Assembly (NCBI GenBank): GCA_963592205.1 | Contig: CAVAVU010000100.1 | Location: 1 to 39,698 of the forward strand | Origin: Claveliimonas sp963592205 | Lineage (GTDB): Bacteria > Bacillota > Clostridia > Lachnospirales > Lachnospiraceae | Length of the DNA: 39,698 nucleotides | Direction: 5' to 3' | Shown here: positions 21,717-30,613 of the stretch, piece after piece | Numbering within the stretch: the stretch's first letter is position 1 | Layout: every line of letters starts with the position of its first letter | Notes under the pieces: model-generated | Told to the model about the DNA's origin: nothing | The model's input: only the letters and a program-made list of their open reading frames with translations | Database searches by the model: none | Program-made: the position numbers and the translations under genes

Positions 21717-22448
21717 ATGATGAGTATGGCAGCAGGTTTTGGATGGAAGCTATTTCCGCAGGTGAGAACATTTTTATTTCCGGAGACTACGGAGGTCTTT
21801 TATATTGGCGGTGCGGACATTCTGCCGACACCGTTAAATGCCAGAGAAGAGGCAGACGCGATTGCGGGAATTGGTACAGAACATGAAGAAGAGGCGAAAA
21901 AGATGCTGATCGAGCATAATCTCAGACTGGTCGTATACATAGCTAAGAAATTCGATAATACCGGTGTGGGCGTGGAGGATCTGATCTCGATTGGCACCAT
22001 CGGACTGATCAAAGCAATCAATACCTATGATCCACAGAAAAAAATCAAGCTTGCGACCTATGCGTCCAGATGCATTGAGAATGAGATCCTGATGTATCTC
22101 AGGAGAAATAATAAGACCAGACTGGAAGTGTCGATTGACGAGCCATTAAATGTGGATTGGGACGGGAATGAGTTGTTGCTGTCAGATATTCTGGGAACGG
22201 AGGAGGATACAATTACCCGTGATCTGGAGCACGAAGCAGAGTGCAGAGTGCTGTTAAAAGCGCTTGGAAGACTGAGCAGGAGAGAACAGATGATCGTGCG
22301 GATGCGGTTCGGAATCGGTACAGGAGACGGAGAGGAAAAGACGCAGAAAGAGGTGGCGGATATCCTCGGAATCTCACAGTCTTACATCTCCAGACTGGAG
22401 AAGAAAATCATGCAGAGATTGCGCAGAGAAATGGTAAAATACGTGTAA
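21717..22448 (+). CDS. sigE: RNA polymerase sporulation sigma factor SigE (pro-form)
   Basis: Sigma-E directs early mother-cell transcription. About 243 residues; AGGAGG (21705-21710) supports ATG 21717 or 21720 rather than GTG 21711. The N-terminal pro-sequence (GWKLFPQVRTFLFPETTEVF) is followed by YIGGADILPTPL, the region cut by SpoIIGA in relatives. Region 2 (LVVYIAKKF, VEDLISIGTIGLIKAINTYD, LATYASRCIENEILMYLRR) and region 4 (LSRREQMIVRMRFG, ADILGISQSYISRLEKK) are complete. It is co-transcribed with spoIIGA. Confidence 0.96.
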   Translation: MMSMAAGFGWKLFPQVRTFLFPETTEVFYIGGADILPTPLNAREEADAIAGIGTEHEEEAKKMLIEHNLRLVVYIAKKFDNTGVGVEDLISIGTIGLIKAINTYDPQKKIKLATYASRCIENEILMYLRRNNKTRLEVSIDEPLNVDWDGNELLLSDILGTEEDTITRDLEHEAECRVLLKALGRLSRREQMIVRMRFGIGTGDGEEKTQKEVADILGISQSYISRLEKKIMQRLRREMVKYV

Positions 22449-22511
22449 ATGTAGTATAATAAATATAACAATAGAACCGTGACAGATACATAAGAAAAAG
22501 GGGATGACGGT

Positions 22512-24119
22512 ATGAAACTTACGTTTATAGGAGCAGCCCATGAAGTGACTGGAAGCTGTCATTTGCTTCAGGCGTGTGGCAGGAACATTCTGATTGACTG
22601 TGGTATGGAACAGGGACCGGATCTGTATGAGAATCAGGATCTTCCGGTTAGCGCAGGTGACATTGATTATGTACTTTTAACCCATGCGCATATTGACCAT
22701 TCCGGTAAGCTTCCTCTGTTGGCAAAAGAAGGTTTCCATGGCGAGATCGTGACGACATTTGCCACTGCGGATCTGTGTGACATCATGCTGCGAGACAGTG
22801 CACACATTCAGGAGTTCGAGGCAGAATGGCGGAACCGCAAGGCAAGACGAAGCGGTGCGGAGATCTATGAGCCGATGTATACCATGGCAGATGCAGATGC
22901 AGCAATCCGTCTGCTGGCACCGTGTGATTATAACCAGAAGATCACGCTGTGCGAAGGTATCGAGGTAAGATTTACCGATGTGGGTCATCTGCTTGGATCA
23001 GCCTGTATCGAGATATGGATCAACGAGGAAGGTGTATCCAAGAAGATCGTATTTTCCGGAGATGTGGGTAATCTGAATCAGTCGATCATCAAGGATCCGC
23101 AGTACGTGAAAGAGGCGGATTATGTGGTGATCGAATCTACATACGGAGACCGGACACATGGTGATAAGATTCCGGATTATGTAGGGGAATTTACCCGCAT
23201 TTTGAAAGAGACCTTTGATAAGGGCGGTAATGTAGTAATTCCATCCTTTGCCGTAGGACGGACGCAGGAGATCCTGTATTTTATCCGTGAGATCAAGGAA
23301 GAGAACCGTATTCCGGAATATCCGGATTTTGAAGTCTATGTGGACAGTCCGCTGGCGATCGAAGCTACCAGAGTGTTTAATAAGAACGTAAAGTCCTGCT
23401 TTGACGAGGATGCGATGAAACTGATCGAGCAGGGGATTAACCCGTTGGTATTTCCGGGATTGAAGACCTCTATTACGAGTGATGATTCTAAGGAGATTAA
23501 TTTTGATGAGAAGCCGAAGGTTATCATCTCGGCATCCGGCATGTGTGATGCGGGACGAATCAGACATCATCTGAAGCACAACCTGTGGCGCAGGGAATGC
23601 ACCATCTGCTTTGTGGGATATCAGGCAGTGGGAACGCTTGGACGGAAGCTCGTAGAAGGTGCAGAGTGTGTGAAGATCTTTGGCGAGAGCATCATGGTCA
23701 ACGCAAAGATCGAATGTCTGCAGGGCATCAGCGGTCATGCGGATATGAACGGACTGCTGGCATGGTTACATGGCTTTGAGAAGAAGCCTGAGCGGATCAT
23801 GGTGGTACACGGCGAGGATCATGTGACAGACAGCTTCGCAGAGTTGGCATCCAGGGAGATCGGCTGCCCGGCATTTGCACCGTATTCCGGAGGCTGTGTG
23901 GATCTGGCGACGAATACTGTGATCACCGCAGGTACGCCGGTGCCGAAGAAGGCTGTCGAGAAGCCGGCAAGAGCCCGTGCCAATGCTGCATTTGAACGTG
24001 TGGTCGCAGCGGCGAAGAGACTGCTTCAGGTGGTTCTTAAGAATGAAGGTCTGGCGAATAAAGACCTTGCCAAATTCGAGACGCAGATCCAGAATCTGGC
24101 AGACAAATGGGACCGCTAA
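22512..24119 (+). CDS. Metallo-beta-lactamase/beta-CASP family RNase-like protein
   Basis: This 535-residue protein belongs to the CPSF73/Ysh1-like branch of beta-CASP nucleases. The metal site THAHIDHSG lies at residues 57-65, with GHLLGSACIEI, FSGDVGNLNQ and VVIESTYGDRTH following. The beta-CASP part has FAVGRTQEILY and YVDSPLA, and the C-terminal RNA-specificity motif ISGHADMNGLLAWL is present. A C-terminal helical extension of about 60 residues follows near PKKAVEKPARARANA. RNA cleavage or decay is the family role; the substrate here is unknown. It sits between sigE and sigG, a place with no known functional link. Confidence 0.92.
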   Translation: MKLTFIGAAHEVTGSCHLLQACGRNILIDCGMEQGPDLYENQDLPVSAGDIDYVLLTHAHIDHSGKLPLLAKEGFHGEIVTTFATADLCDIMLRDSAHIQEFEAEWRNRKARRSGAEIYEPMYTMADADAAIRLLAPCDYNQKITLCEGIEVRFTDVGHLLGSACIEIWINEEGVSKKIVFSGDVGNLNQSIIKDPQYVKEADYVVIESTYGDRTHGDKIPDYVGEFTRILKETFDKGGNVVIPSFAVGRTQEILYFIREIKEENRIPEYPDFEVYVDSPLAIEATRVFNKNVKSCFDEDAMKLIEQGINPLVFPGLKTSITSDDSKEINFDEKPKVIISASGMCDAGRIRHHLKHNLWRRECTICFVGYQAVGTLGRKLVEGAECVKIFGESIMVNAKIECLQGISGHADMNGLLAWLHGFEKKPERIMVVHGEDHVTDSFAELASREIGCPAFAPYSGGCVDLATNTVITAGTPVPKKAVEKPARARANAAFERVVAAAKRLLQVVLKNEGLANKDLAKFETQIQNLADKWDR

Positions 24120-24239
24120 TGTCAAGGACTAAAAGTTTTTTTATTTTCCATGCGGGAGAATAACACCTGACCATATGGAGAGAATTTCTACTAGATAGAG
24201 CTGTGAATACAGCCAATATACATCTGGTGGAGGTTCGTT

Positions 24240-25016
24240 ATGGCACAGGGAAAAGTAGAAATATGTGGAGTGAATACAGCAAAGCTTCCTATCCTGAGTG
24301 AACAGGAGAAGGAAGCTTTGTTTGCGCGTATCAAAGCGGGAGATGAAGAGGCAAAAGAACAGTATATCAAAGGGAATCTGCGGCTGGTATTAAGCGTGAT
24401 CAAGCGGTTTGGCAACAGCAATGAGAACCCGGATGATCTGTTTCAGATCGGTTGCATTGGTCTGATCAAGGCAATTAATAATTTTAATACAGAGCTGGAT
24501 GTGAAATTCAGTACGTATGCAGTGCCGATGATAATCGGGGAAATCCGCAGATATATGCGCGATAACAACAGCATCCGTGTGAGCCGGTCGCTCCGGGATA
24601 CGGCGTACAAGGCAATCTATGCCAGAGAGACGTATGTGAAGCGCAATCAGAAGGAACCGACGGTAGAAGAGATCGCGCAGGAGATTGGCATTTCGGGCGA
24701 GGATATTGTGTATGCGCTTGATGCGATACAGGCGCCCATGAGTCTGCAGGAACCTGTATATAATGACGGCGGGGATGCACTGTATGTGATGGATCAGATC
24801 AGTGACCGCAAGAATAGAGAGGAAAAATGGGTGGAGAACCTGTCACTGGAGGCAGCGCTGGACCGCCTGGGAGAGCGGGAACGGTATATTATCGAGCTTC
24901 GTTTTTTTGAAGGAAAGACGCAGATGGAAGTGGCGGATATGATCTGCATTTCCCAGGCACAGGTAAGCCGGCTGGAGAAATGTGCTCTCAAAAGTATGCG
25001 TCAGTATCTGAGTTAA
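24240..25016 (+). CDS. sigG: RNA polymerase sporulation sigma factor SigG
   Basis: Sigma-G directs late forespore transcription. The 258-residue product has the family N terminus (KVEICGVNTAKLPILSEQEK, the anti-sigma and SpoIIIA-linked region), region 2 (NPDDLFQIGCIGLIKAINNF and VKFSTYAVPMIIGEIRRYMRD), region 3 (RVSRSLRDTAYKAIYARE) and region 4 (LGERERYIIELRFFEGKTQMEVA, ISQAQVSRLEK). GGTGGAGG precedes the ATG. In Bacillus it lies next to spoIIG; here the beta-CASP gene is between them. I could not fix a sigma-F/G promoter in the 120 bp upstream. Confidence 0.96.
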   Translation: MAQGKVEICGVNTAKLPILSEQEKEALFARIKAGDEEAKEQYIKGNLRLVLSVIKRFGNSNENPDDLFQIGCIGLIKAINNFNTELDVKFSTYAVPMIIGEIRRYMRDNNSIRVSRSLRDTAYKAIYARETYVKRNQKEPTVEEIAQEIGISGEDIVYALDAIQAPMSLQEPVYNDGGDALYVMDQISDRKNREEKWVENLSLEAALDRLGERERYIIELRFFEGKTQMEVADMICISQAQVSRLEKCALKSMRQYLS

Positions 25017-25023
25017 TTAGCGG

Positions 25024-25052
25024 TTGCTTTTTCATTCCGTTCATACTATGAT
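25024..25052 (+). promoter_or_regulatory. Probable promoter of the HAD phosphatase gene
   Basis: TTGCTT (25024-25029) and TATGAT (25047-25052) are 17 bp apart, 22 nt before the ATG. Confidence 0.5.
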
Positions 25053-25073
25053 AGATACAGAAAGGAGCGGATT

Positions 25074-25724
25074 ATGAAAGCATGCATTTTTGATCTTGAC
25101 GGAACATTGACAGACACACTCGATTCACTGGTATATTCGGTGAATCTGACTTTGCAGGAGATGGGGCTTGCTGAGATTAGCAGAGACCAGTGCCGGAGAT
25201 TTGTAGGGAATGGAGCACGGAAGCTGATCGAAGAAGCGTTGAATGCAGCAGGCGATAAAGGAGCGATACGGATTGAGGAGGGGATGCAGGTATACGGCAG
25301 GGTCTTCGGGGAGAACTGTACGTATCATGTGGCACCTTATGCAGGGATTCCGGAGGCACTGAAGGAGCTGAAAAACAGAGGTATCAGACTCGCAGTGCTG
25401 TCGAATAAGCCACATCAGCAGACCGTGGATGTGGTAGAGACCTTTTTCGGAAAAGAGTTGTTTGATCATGTACAGGGACAGATGGATGCGATTCCGCGCA
25501 AACCGGATCCGGCTGGTATTTATTATATTCTTAAGAATATGCAGATCCCGGAATCAGAGTGCCTGTATGTGGGAGACTCTGAAGTGGACATTGTCACAGG
25601 ACGCGCGGCGGGAGTCATGAGCGTCGGCGTAGAATGGGGATTCCGTGACAGAGAGACACTGGAGGCTGCAGGAGCAGAGTATATTATCAGCACACCGGAT
25701 CAGTTATTACAATTCGTATCATAG
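25074..25724 (+). CDS. HAD-family phosphatase (phosphoglycolate phosphatase-like)
   Basis: This 216-residue protein has the HAD motifs in order: IFDLDGTLTDT (nucleophile Asp near residue 7), VLSNKPHQ (motif II, Ser near 108), RKPDP (Lys, motif III) and YVGDSEVDI (motif IV acidic pair). The helical cap between motifs I and II (about residues 15-80) is of the Gph type. Substrate is not predictable from sequence; candidates are phosphoglycolate or sugar phosphates. It has its own promoter and is followed by a small acidic protein. Confidence 0.88.
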   Translation: MKACIFDLDGTLTDTLDSLVYSVNLTLQEMGLAEISRDQCRRFVGNGARKLIEEALNAAGDKGAIRIEEGMQVYGRVFGENCTYHVAPYAGIPEALKELKNRGIRLAVLSNKPHQQTVDVVETFFGKELFDHVQGQMDAIPRKPDPAGIYYILKNMQIPESECLYVGDSEVDIVTGRAAGVMSVGVEWGFRDRETLEAAGAEYIISTPDQLLQFVS

Positions 25725-25746
25725 TTATGAGGGAGGAATAAGAGAG

Positions 25747-26010
25747 ATGTATGAATACGATGAAGAATGTCTGCAGGCATTTCTGGAACAACAGGGCAAG
25801 CTCTTTGATGAGCCGGTAGCCGATACTCCGGAGGAAGCAGAAGCATTTCTGGAAGACTGCATGGCAGCAGTTGTGAATAATATCGAGGAAGTGAAGGAAT
25901 TCCTGGAAGAAGAGGGCATGGACGTGGATGGTATGTCTATGGAAGAGATCGAGGAAGCCGCAGAAGTATTTGCATTGCCGAACGGACAGTATCTGATTGT
26001 AGAAGGATAA
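25747..26010 (+). CDS. Small very acidic protein, unknown
   Basis: An 87-residue protein starts at ATG 25747 behind GGAGG. It is unusually rich in Glu and Asp (for example EVKEFLEEEGMDVDGMSMEE) and ends in a less charged block (VFALPNGQYLIVEG) that may be a small beta hairpin. No signal or membrane segment is present. I recall similar small genes in Lachnospiraceae, sometimes labelled glyoxalase, but I see no glyoxalase metal motif. It probably shares a transcript with the HAD phosphatase (22 nt gap). Confidence 0.7.
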   Translation: MYEYDEECLQAFLEQQGKLFDEPVADTPEEAEAFLEDCMAAVVNNIEEVKEFLEEEGMDVDGMSMEEIEEAAEVFALPNGQYLIVEG

Positions 26011-26050
26011 TACGAAGATAAGAAGAGTAAAAAGAAGTATAAAAAGTGAG

Positions 26051-26081
26051 AAGCCGCAGCTAATTGGCCGCGGCTTTTTTT
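26051..26081. terminator. Bidirectional terminator between convergent genes
   Basis: AAGCCGC (26051-26057) and GCGGCTT (26070-26076) form the stem, with seven T residues from 26075 on the plus strand and A-rich sequence on the left that serves the minus strand. The stop codon of the minus-strand gene falls inside the hairpin. Confidence 0.8.
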
Positions 26082-26491
26082 AATGCTTCATCGACAGCAT
26101 TGATGATTGCCTGTGAAGTGTAATGAGTTTCTTCTGTATACTGGATGTCATCAAGAGTCTGAGTGGCGACGATCTGATCAGCAATCTCTTCGACCGCCGG
26201 TTGGAGCAGTGGATACATGGCGGCTACGGTTTCGCTCAGATTGGTGAAATGAATGGATGTGATTTCAGTTTCTGATACGGCCACTTCCAATGCAAGTGTG
26301 GTGTCGCCGACCGTCAGATCCGAAGTGTAGACACCTGGATTATATTTGGCTGCGCTGCTATGACTGCCCCGTACCTTTGGCAGAAACATAAAGACCAGCA
26401 GCAGGATCAGTACTATGGCTAAGACAGCAAAGATTGCTGTGTAGATGATCTCTTTCATGTGTAACACAACGATTCTCGTTTTGGAACTCAT
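26060..26491 (-). CDS. Membrane-anchored FMN-binding-domain-like protein
   Basis: This 143-residue protein has one N-terminal membrane segment (about residues 14-35, IYTAIFAVLAIVLILLLVF), then an outer domain that follows the FMN_bind pattern: PGVYTSDLTVGDTTLALEVAV, ITSIHFTNLSET, and a final helix YTSQAIINAVDEALKKA. In flavinylated relatives the segment before that helix has an SGAT-type site; here it reads EETHYTS, so covalent FMN attachment is doubtful. GAGGAGG precedes ATG 26491. It is divergent from pth and convergent with the acidic-protein gene. Confidence 0.7.
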   Translation of the reverse strand: MSSKTRIVVLHMKEIIYTAIFAVLAIVLILLLVFMFLPKVRGSHSSAAKYNPGVYTSDLTVGDTTLALEVAVSETEITSIHFTNLSETVAAMYPLLQPAVEEIADQIVATQTLDDIQYTEETHYTSQAIINAVDEALKKAAAN

Positions 26492-26560
26492 AATGTCCTC
26501 CTCATCAGGAAATCCTGGTATTATTTCTATAAATGTATGCGGGAGGGAAGGGATTTATGC

Positions 26561-26589
26561 GTGACAAATGGGAGCTTCTCTTGTAGAAT
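26561..26589 (+). promoter_or_regulatory. Promoter of the pth-mfd operon
   Basis: GTGACA (26561-26566) and TAGAAT (26584-26589) are 17 bp apart, each one mismatch from consensus, 20 nt before the pth ATG. Confidence 0.65.
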
Positions 26590-26609
26590 AAGGAACGGAG
26601 GTAAGAACG

Positions 26610-27191
26610 ATGTATATTATTGCAGGACTTGGTAATCCTACGAAACAGTATGAGGGTACAAGACATAATGTAGGGTTTGATGTGATAGACCGCATTGCGG
26701 ATGAATATAATATTGCTGTGGAGACGCGGAAAGGAAAGGCGCTGACAGGCACGGGAATCATTGCGGGACGCAAGGTGCTTTTGGCAAAGCCGCAGACTTA
26801 TATGAATCTCAGTGGAGAGAGCTTAAGAGCACTGACGGATTTCTATAAGATTGATGTAGAGACAGAACTTCTTGTGATCTATGATGACATCAGTCTGGAC
26901 GTGGGACAGCTTCGGATCCGTAAAAAAGGAAGTGCCGGAGGCCATAACGGAATTAAGAGCATTATCAGCCATCTGGGAACCAATGTATTTCCAAGGATCA
27001 AGGTTGGAGTCGGTGAGAAGCCATCCGGTTATGATCTGGCTGATTATGTGCTGGGACATTTTTCCAGGGATGACAGGGCAAAGATGCAGGAAGGCTATAC
27101 CAGAGCCATGCACGCGGCAGAGATGCTTGTGGCAGGCGATGTAGAGCAGGCGATGAATGAATATAACAAAAAGGTAAAACAGGAGGAGTAG
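26610..27191 (+). CDS. pth: Peptidyl-tRNA hydrolase (SpoVC)
   Basis: Pth releases peptides from stalled peptidyl-tRNA. The 193-residue length is normal. Family motifs: IAGLGNPTKQYEGTRHNVGF (with Asn10-type and catalytic His near residue 20), LAKPQTYMNLSGES, VIYDDISLDVGQLRIR (Asp near 93) and KGSAGGHNGIKSI. CGGAGG lies before the ATG. The gap to mfd is 6 nt, the pth-mfd order also seen in Bacillus. Confidence 0.97.
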   Translation: MYIIAGLGNPTKQYEGTRHNVGFDVIDRIADEYNIAVETRKGKALTGTGIIAGRKVLLAKPQTYMNLSGESLRALTDFYKIDVETELLVIYDDISLDVGQLRIRKKGSAGGHNGIKSIISHLGTNVFPRIKVGVGEKPSGYDLADYVLGHFSRDDRAKMQEGYTRAMHAAEMLVAGDVEQAMNEYNKKVKQEE

Positions 27192-27197
27192 AGGCGG

Positions 27198-30100
27198 ATG
27201 CAGGCGCTGATTAAGCCGTTGCAGGAACTGGCTGAATTTGAAGAGATTCAGAGAGAAAAACGGAAAGAAGCCGGAGTGTTGCAGATATCCGGCTGTGTGA
27301 ATTCTCAGAAAACGCATATGATGTACGCACTGGGCGATGGCTGTAAATATAAAGTCATCGCTTGTTCCAGTGAGTCAAAGGCCAGACAGGTCTATGAGGA
27401 ATACCATATGCTGGATGCGGAGACTTATTTTTATCCGGCAAAGGATTTCCTGTTTTATCAGGCAGATATCCGCAGTAAGGAACTGCAGGAATCCCGTATG
27501 ACGGTAGTGCAGGCGATCCTGGAAGAGAAGCCGTTGACCGTAGTCGTGTCTTTTGATGCATTTATGGATGCACTTCCGGTGAAGCGTGCCATGAAAGACC
27601 GGGTGATTCGGATTACAAATGGACAGACACTCGATTTTGATGAGATTAAAAAGGCGCTGACGGAGAATGGTTATGACAGGGAAGAGCAGGTAGACGGACC
27701 GGGACAGTTTGCGATCCGCGGTGGTATTCTGGATATCTATCCGTTAACCGGGGAACTTCCGGTGCGCATTGAGCTGTGGGGCGACGAAGTGGATTCTATC
27801 CGCAGTTTTGATGCGGAGAGCCAGCGCTCGGTGCAGAATCTCGATGAGGCTGTGATCTATCCGGCGGATGAATTGCCGGGCAGACCTGTGAAGCGTGTGT
27901 CATTTCTCGAATATTTTCCACAGGAAGATACACTGGTATTTCTTGATGAGCCGGCGCGTCTGATCGAGAAGGGGGAAGCAGTAGAACAGGAATTTGTGGA
28001 AGCCCAGGCAAAGCGCGTGGAAAGCGGCTATGAAGTGTCAGATGATGAGATGGAACTGTATGAGACGGCGGAGATTGTAAAGCGGATGAATACTTATTGC
28101 TGTATCGGTATGTCTGCACTGGATACACATGGCAATGGATTCAAATTTCGCAATAAATACAGTATCAATACGAAGAGCGTGAATCCGTATAATAACAGCT
28201 TTGAGATGTTGACCAGAGATCTGAAGCGTCTGAAACGGAATGACTACCGGGTGATATTGCTATCCGGTTCAAGAACCAGAGCAAAGCGTCTGGCAGAAGA
28301 TCTCAGGGACTATAATCTGAGCAGCTATTACAGCGAAGAACAGGACAGAGAGGTGCAGCCTGGCGAGATTATGACGGCTTATGGTCATGTGGCAGAGGGC
28401 TATGAGTATCCGATGCTGAAATTTACGGTGATCTCGGAGACAGACATTTTCGGCAAGGTGCGTAAGAAGCGTAAGCGTAAAAAATACGAAGGCCGCAAGA
28501 TCCGTGATTTTACGGAGCTGAAGGTGGGTGACTATGTGGTACACGAGAACCACGGTGTCGGTATTTATCAGGGCATTGAGAAGATTGAATCGGATAAGAT
28601 TGCCAAGGATTATATGAAGATTTCCTATGCGGCAGGCGGTAATCTGTATATTCCGGCAACGCAGCTGGACCTGATCCAGAAATACGCCAGCGCCGATGCG
28701 AAGAAGCCGAAGCTGAACCGACTTGGTACGCAGGACTGGACCAGAACCAGAAAACGTGTCAAAGGTGCAGTACAGTTAATCGCGAAAGATCTGGTGAAGC
28801 TGTATGCGGCAAGACAGGAGCAGGAAGGCTTCGTATACGGTGAGGATACTGTATGGCAGCGGGAATTTGAAGAGATGTTCCCATTTGAGGAGACGGAAGA
28901 CCAGCTGTTAGCGATTGATGCAGTGAAGCAGGATATGGAGAGCACGAAGATCATGGATCGTCTGATCTGTGGCGATGTAGGTTATGGCAAGACCGAGGTC
29001 GCAATCCGTGCTGCATTTAAGGCTGTGCAGGAGAATAAGCAGGTGGTATATCTGGTGCCGACAACGATTCTTGCGCAGCAGCATTATAATACATTTGCCC
29101 AGCGCATGAAAGAATTTCCGGTGCGTGTGGATCTGATGTGCAGATTCCGTACACCGGCGCAGCAGAAGAAGACAATCGAAGATACGAAAAAAGGTCTGGT
29201 GGATATCATCATCGGAACCCATCGTGTACTCAGCGATGATCTGGAATTCAAGGATCTCGGACTGCTGATCATTGATGAGGAACAGCGGTTTGGCGTGCAG
29301 CATAAGGAGAAGATCAAGAAGCTGAAGGAAAATGTGGATGTGCTGGCACTGACGGCTACACCAATCCCACGTACGCTCCATATGAGCCTGATCGGAATCC
29401 GCGATATGAGCGTGCTGGAAGAAGCACCGGAAGAGCGTATGCCGATCCAGACCTACGTGATGGAATACAATGATGAGATGGTGAGAGAAGCCATCCAGAG
29501 AGAATGTGCACGCCAGGGACAGGTCTACTATGTGTATAACCGGGTGGATGATATCGCAGAAGTCAGTGCGCATATTCAGAAACTGGTGCCGGAGGCAGTG
29601 GTGGAGTATGCACATGGACAGATGCGGGAACATCAGCTGGAGAAGATTATGCTGGACTTCATCAATGGCGATATTGATGTGCTGGTATCGACCACAATCA
29701 TTGAGACAGGACTGGACATTTCCAATGCCAATACCATGATCATTCATGATGCCGACAGACTGGGACTGTCGCAGTTATATCAGCTCCGCGGACGTGTGGG
29801 ACGGTCGAACCGTATGGCGTATGCGTTCTTAATGTACCGGAGAAATAAATTACTGCGGGAAGAGGCAGAGAAGCGTCTGTCTGCGATCCGTGAGTTTACC
29901 GATCTCGGATCCGGCTTTAAGATCGCCATGCGTGATCTGGAGATCCGGGGTGCAGGCAATCTGCTTGGAGCTGAGCAGCACGGACATATGGAAGCGGTCG
30001 GCTACGATATGTACTGCAAGATGTTAAATGAGGCAGTGCGTACGCTGAAAGGCGAGATGGAGGATGAAGGATTCACGACCACGATGGATCTGAATGTGGA

Positions 30101-30539
30101 TGCATTTATCCCGGATTCCTATATTCCGAATGAGTATCAGAAGCTGGATATCTACAAGCGGATCGCAGCGATTGAGAATGAAGAAGAGATGGAAGATATG
30201 ACCGAGGAACTGATTGACCGCTATGGCGATATTCCGAGAAAGGTTATGAAGCTTCTGGAAGTTGCAACGCTGAAAGCACTGGCGCATAGCGTCTATGTGA
30301 CGGCAGTGGAGCAGAAGGGTGAGCAGTATACATTTACCATGTACGAAAAGGCAAAGGTGCGTCCGGAGAAGATACCGGAGCTGATCCGGCAGTACAAAGG
30401 CGATCTGACATTCAAACCAGAAGAGCTTCCGGTATTTATCTACGAAGAAAAGAAGAAGAACCGGAAGGCGAAAGCGGTGGATGCACTGGTAGTTGTGAAA
30501 AATGTCTTAAATGCCATGAAAGCATTGCTTGATACCTAA
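27198..30539 (+). CDS. mfd: Transcription-repair coupling factor Mfd
   Basis: Mfd pushes stalled RNA polymerase off DNA and recruits UvrA. The 1113-residue protein shows the UvrB-like N-terminal region (YFYPAKDFLFYQADIRSKE, ending in the GQFAIRGGILDIYP block), the RNA polymerase-interacting region (VGDYVVHENHGVGIYQGI, near residues 440-460), then the helicase: GDVGYGKTEVA at 592-602, DEEQRFG near 693, ALTATPIPRTLHMS, and TTIIETGLDISNANTMI. A C-terminal TRCF domain follows. It is 6 nt after pth. Confidence 0.97.
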   Translation: MQALIKPLQELAEFEEIQREKRKEAGVLQISGCVNSQKTHMMYALGDGCKYKVIACSSESKARQVYEEYHMLDAETYFYPAKDFLFYQADIRSKELQESRMTVVQAILEEKPLTVVVSFDAFMDALPVKRAMKDRVIRITNGQTLDFDEIKKALTENGYDREEQVDGPGQFAIRGGILDIYPLTGELPVRIELWGDEVDSIRSFDAESQRSVQNLDEAVIYPADELPGRPVKRVSFLEYFPQEDTLVFLDEPARLIEKGEAVEQEFVEAQAKRVESGYEVSDDEMELYETAEIVKRMNTYCCIGMSALDTHGNGFKFRNKYSINTKSVNPYNNSFEMLTRDLKRLKRNDYRVILLSGSRTRAKRLAEDLRDYNLSSYYSEEQDREVQPGEIMTAYGHVAEGYEYPMLKFTVISETDIFGKVRKKRKRKKYEGRKIRDFTELKVGDYVVHENHGVGIYQGIEKIESDKIAKDYMKISYAAGGNLYIPATQLDLIQKYASADAKKPKLNRLGTQDWTRTRKRVKGAVQLIAKDLVKLYAARQEQEGFVYGEDTVWQREFEEMFPFEETEDQLLAIDAVKQDMESTKIMDRLICGDVGYGKTEVAIRAAFKAVQENKQVVYLVPTTILAQQHYNTFAQRMKEFPVRVDLMCRFRTPAQQKKTIEDTKKGLVDIIIGTHRVLSDDLEFKDLGLLIIDEEQRFGVQHKEKIKKLKENVDVLALTATPIPRTLHMSLIGIRDMSVLEEAPEERMPIQTYVMEYNDEMVREAIQRECARQGQVYYVYNRVDDIAEVSAHIQKLVPEAVVEYAHGQMREHQLEKIMLDFINGDIDVLVSTTIIETGLDISNANTMIIHDADRLGLSQLYQLRGRVGRSNRMAYAFLMYRRNKLLREEAEKRLSAIREFTDLGSGFKIAMRDLEIRGAGNLLGAEQHGHMEAVGYDMYCKMLNEAVRTLKGEMEDEGFTTTMDLNVDAFIPDSYIPNEYQKLDIYKRIAAIENEEEMEDMTEELIDRYGDIPRKVMKLLEVATLKALAHSVYVTAVEQKGEQYTFTMYEKAKVRPEKIPELIRQYKGDLTFKPEELPVFIYEEKKKNRKAKAVDALVVVKNVLNAMKALLDT

Positions 30540-30613
30540 AATAATGCTAAAATTAATAGATGTTGTGGGTGATGTAATGATACACCTACATGAGAAGCAG
30601 GAGGAAGTGCAAT

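Noticed and set aside
22432..22460. Promoter for the beta-CASP gene at TATAAT 22455-22460
   Set aside because: The -10 is perfect, but the matching -35 (TGGTAA) is poor; it is possible but not well supported.
22998..23738. Long minus-strand reading frame (246 codons) opposite the beta-CASP gene
   Set aside because: It is a shadow of a well-supported gene, without a family match or ribosome site.
24120..24239. Sigma-F/sigma-G promoter upstream of sigG
   Set aside because: GAATA- and CAT-like pieces occur, but none sit at the right distance from each other, so I do not annotate one.
28908..29747. Long minus-strand reading frame (279 codons) opposite mfd
   Set aside because: It lies wholly inside the helicase part of mfd, has no recognisable domain, and is rich in His, Cys and Leu as antisense frames of such genes are.
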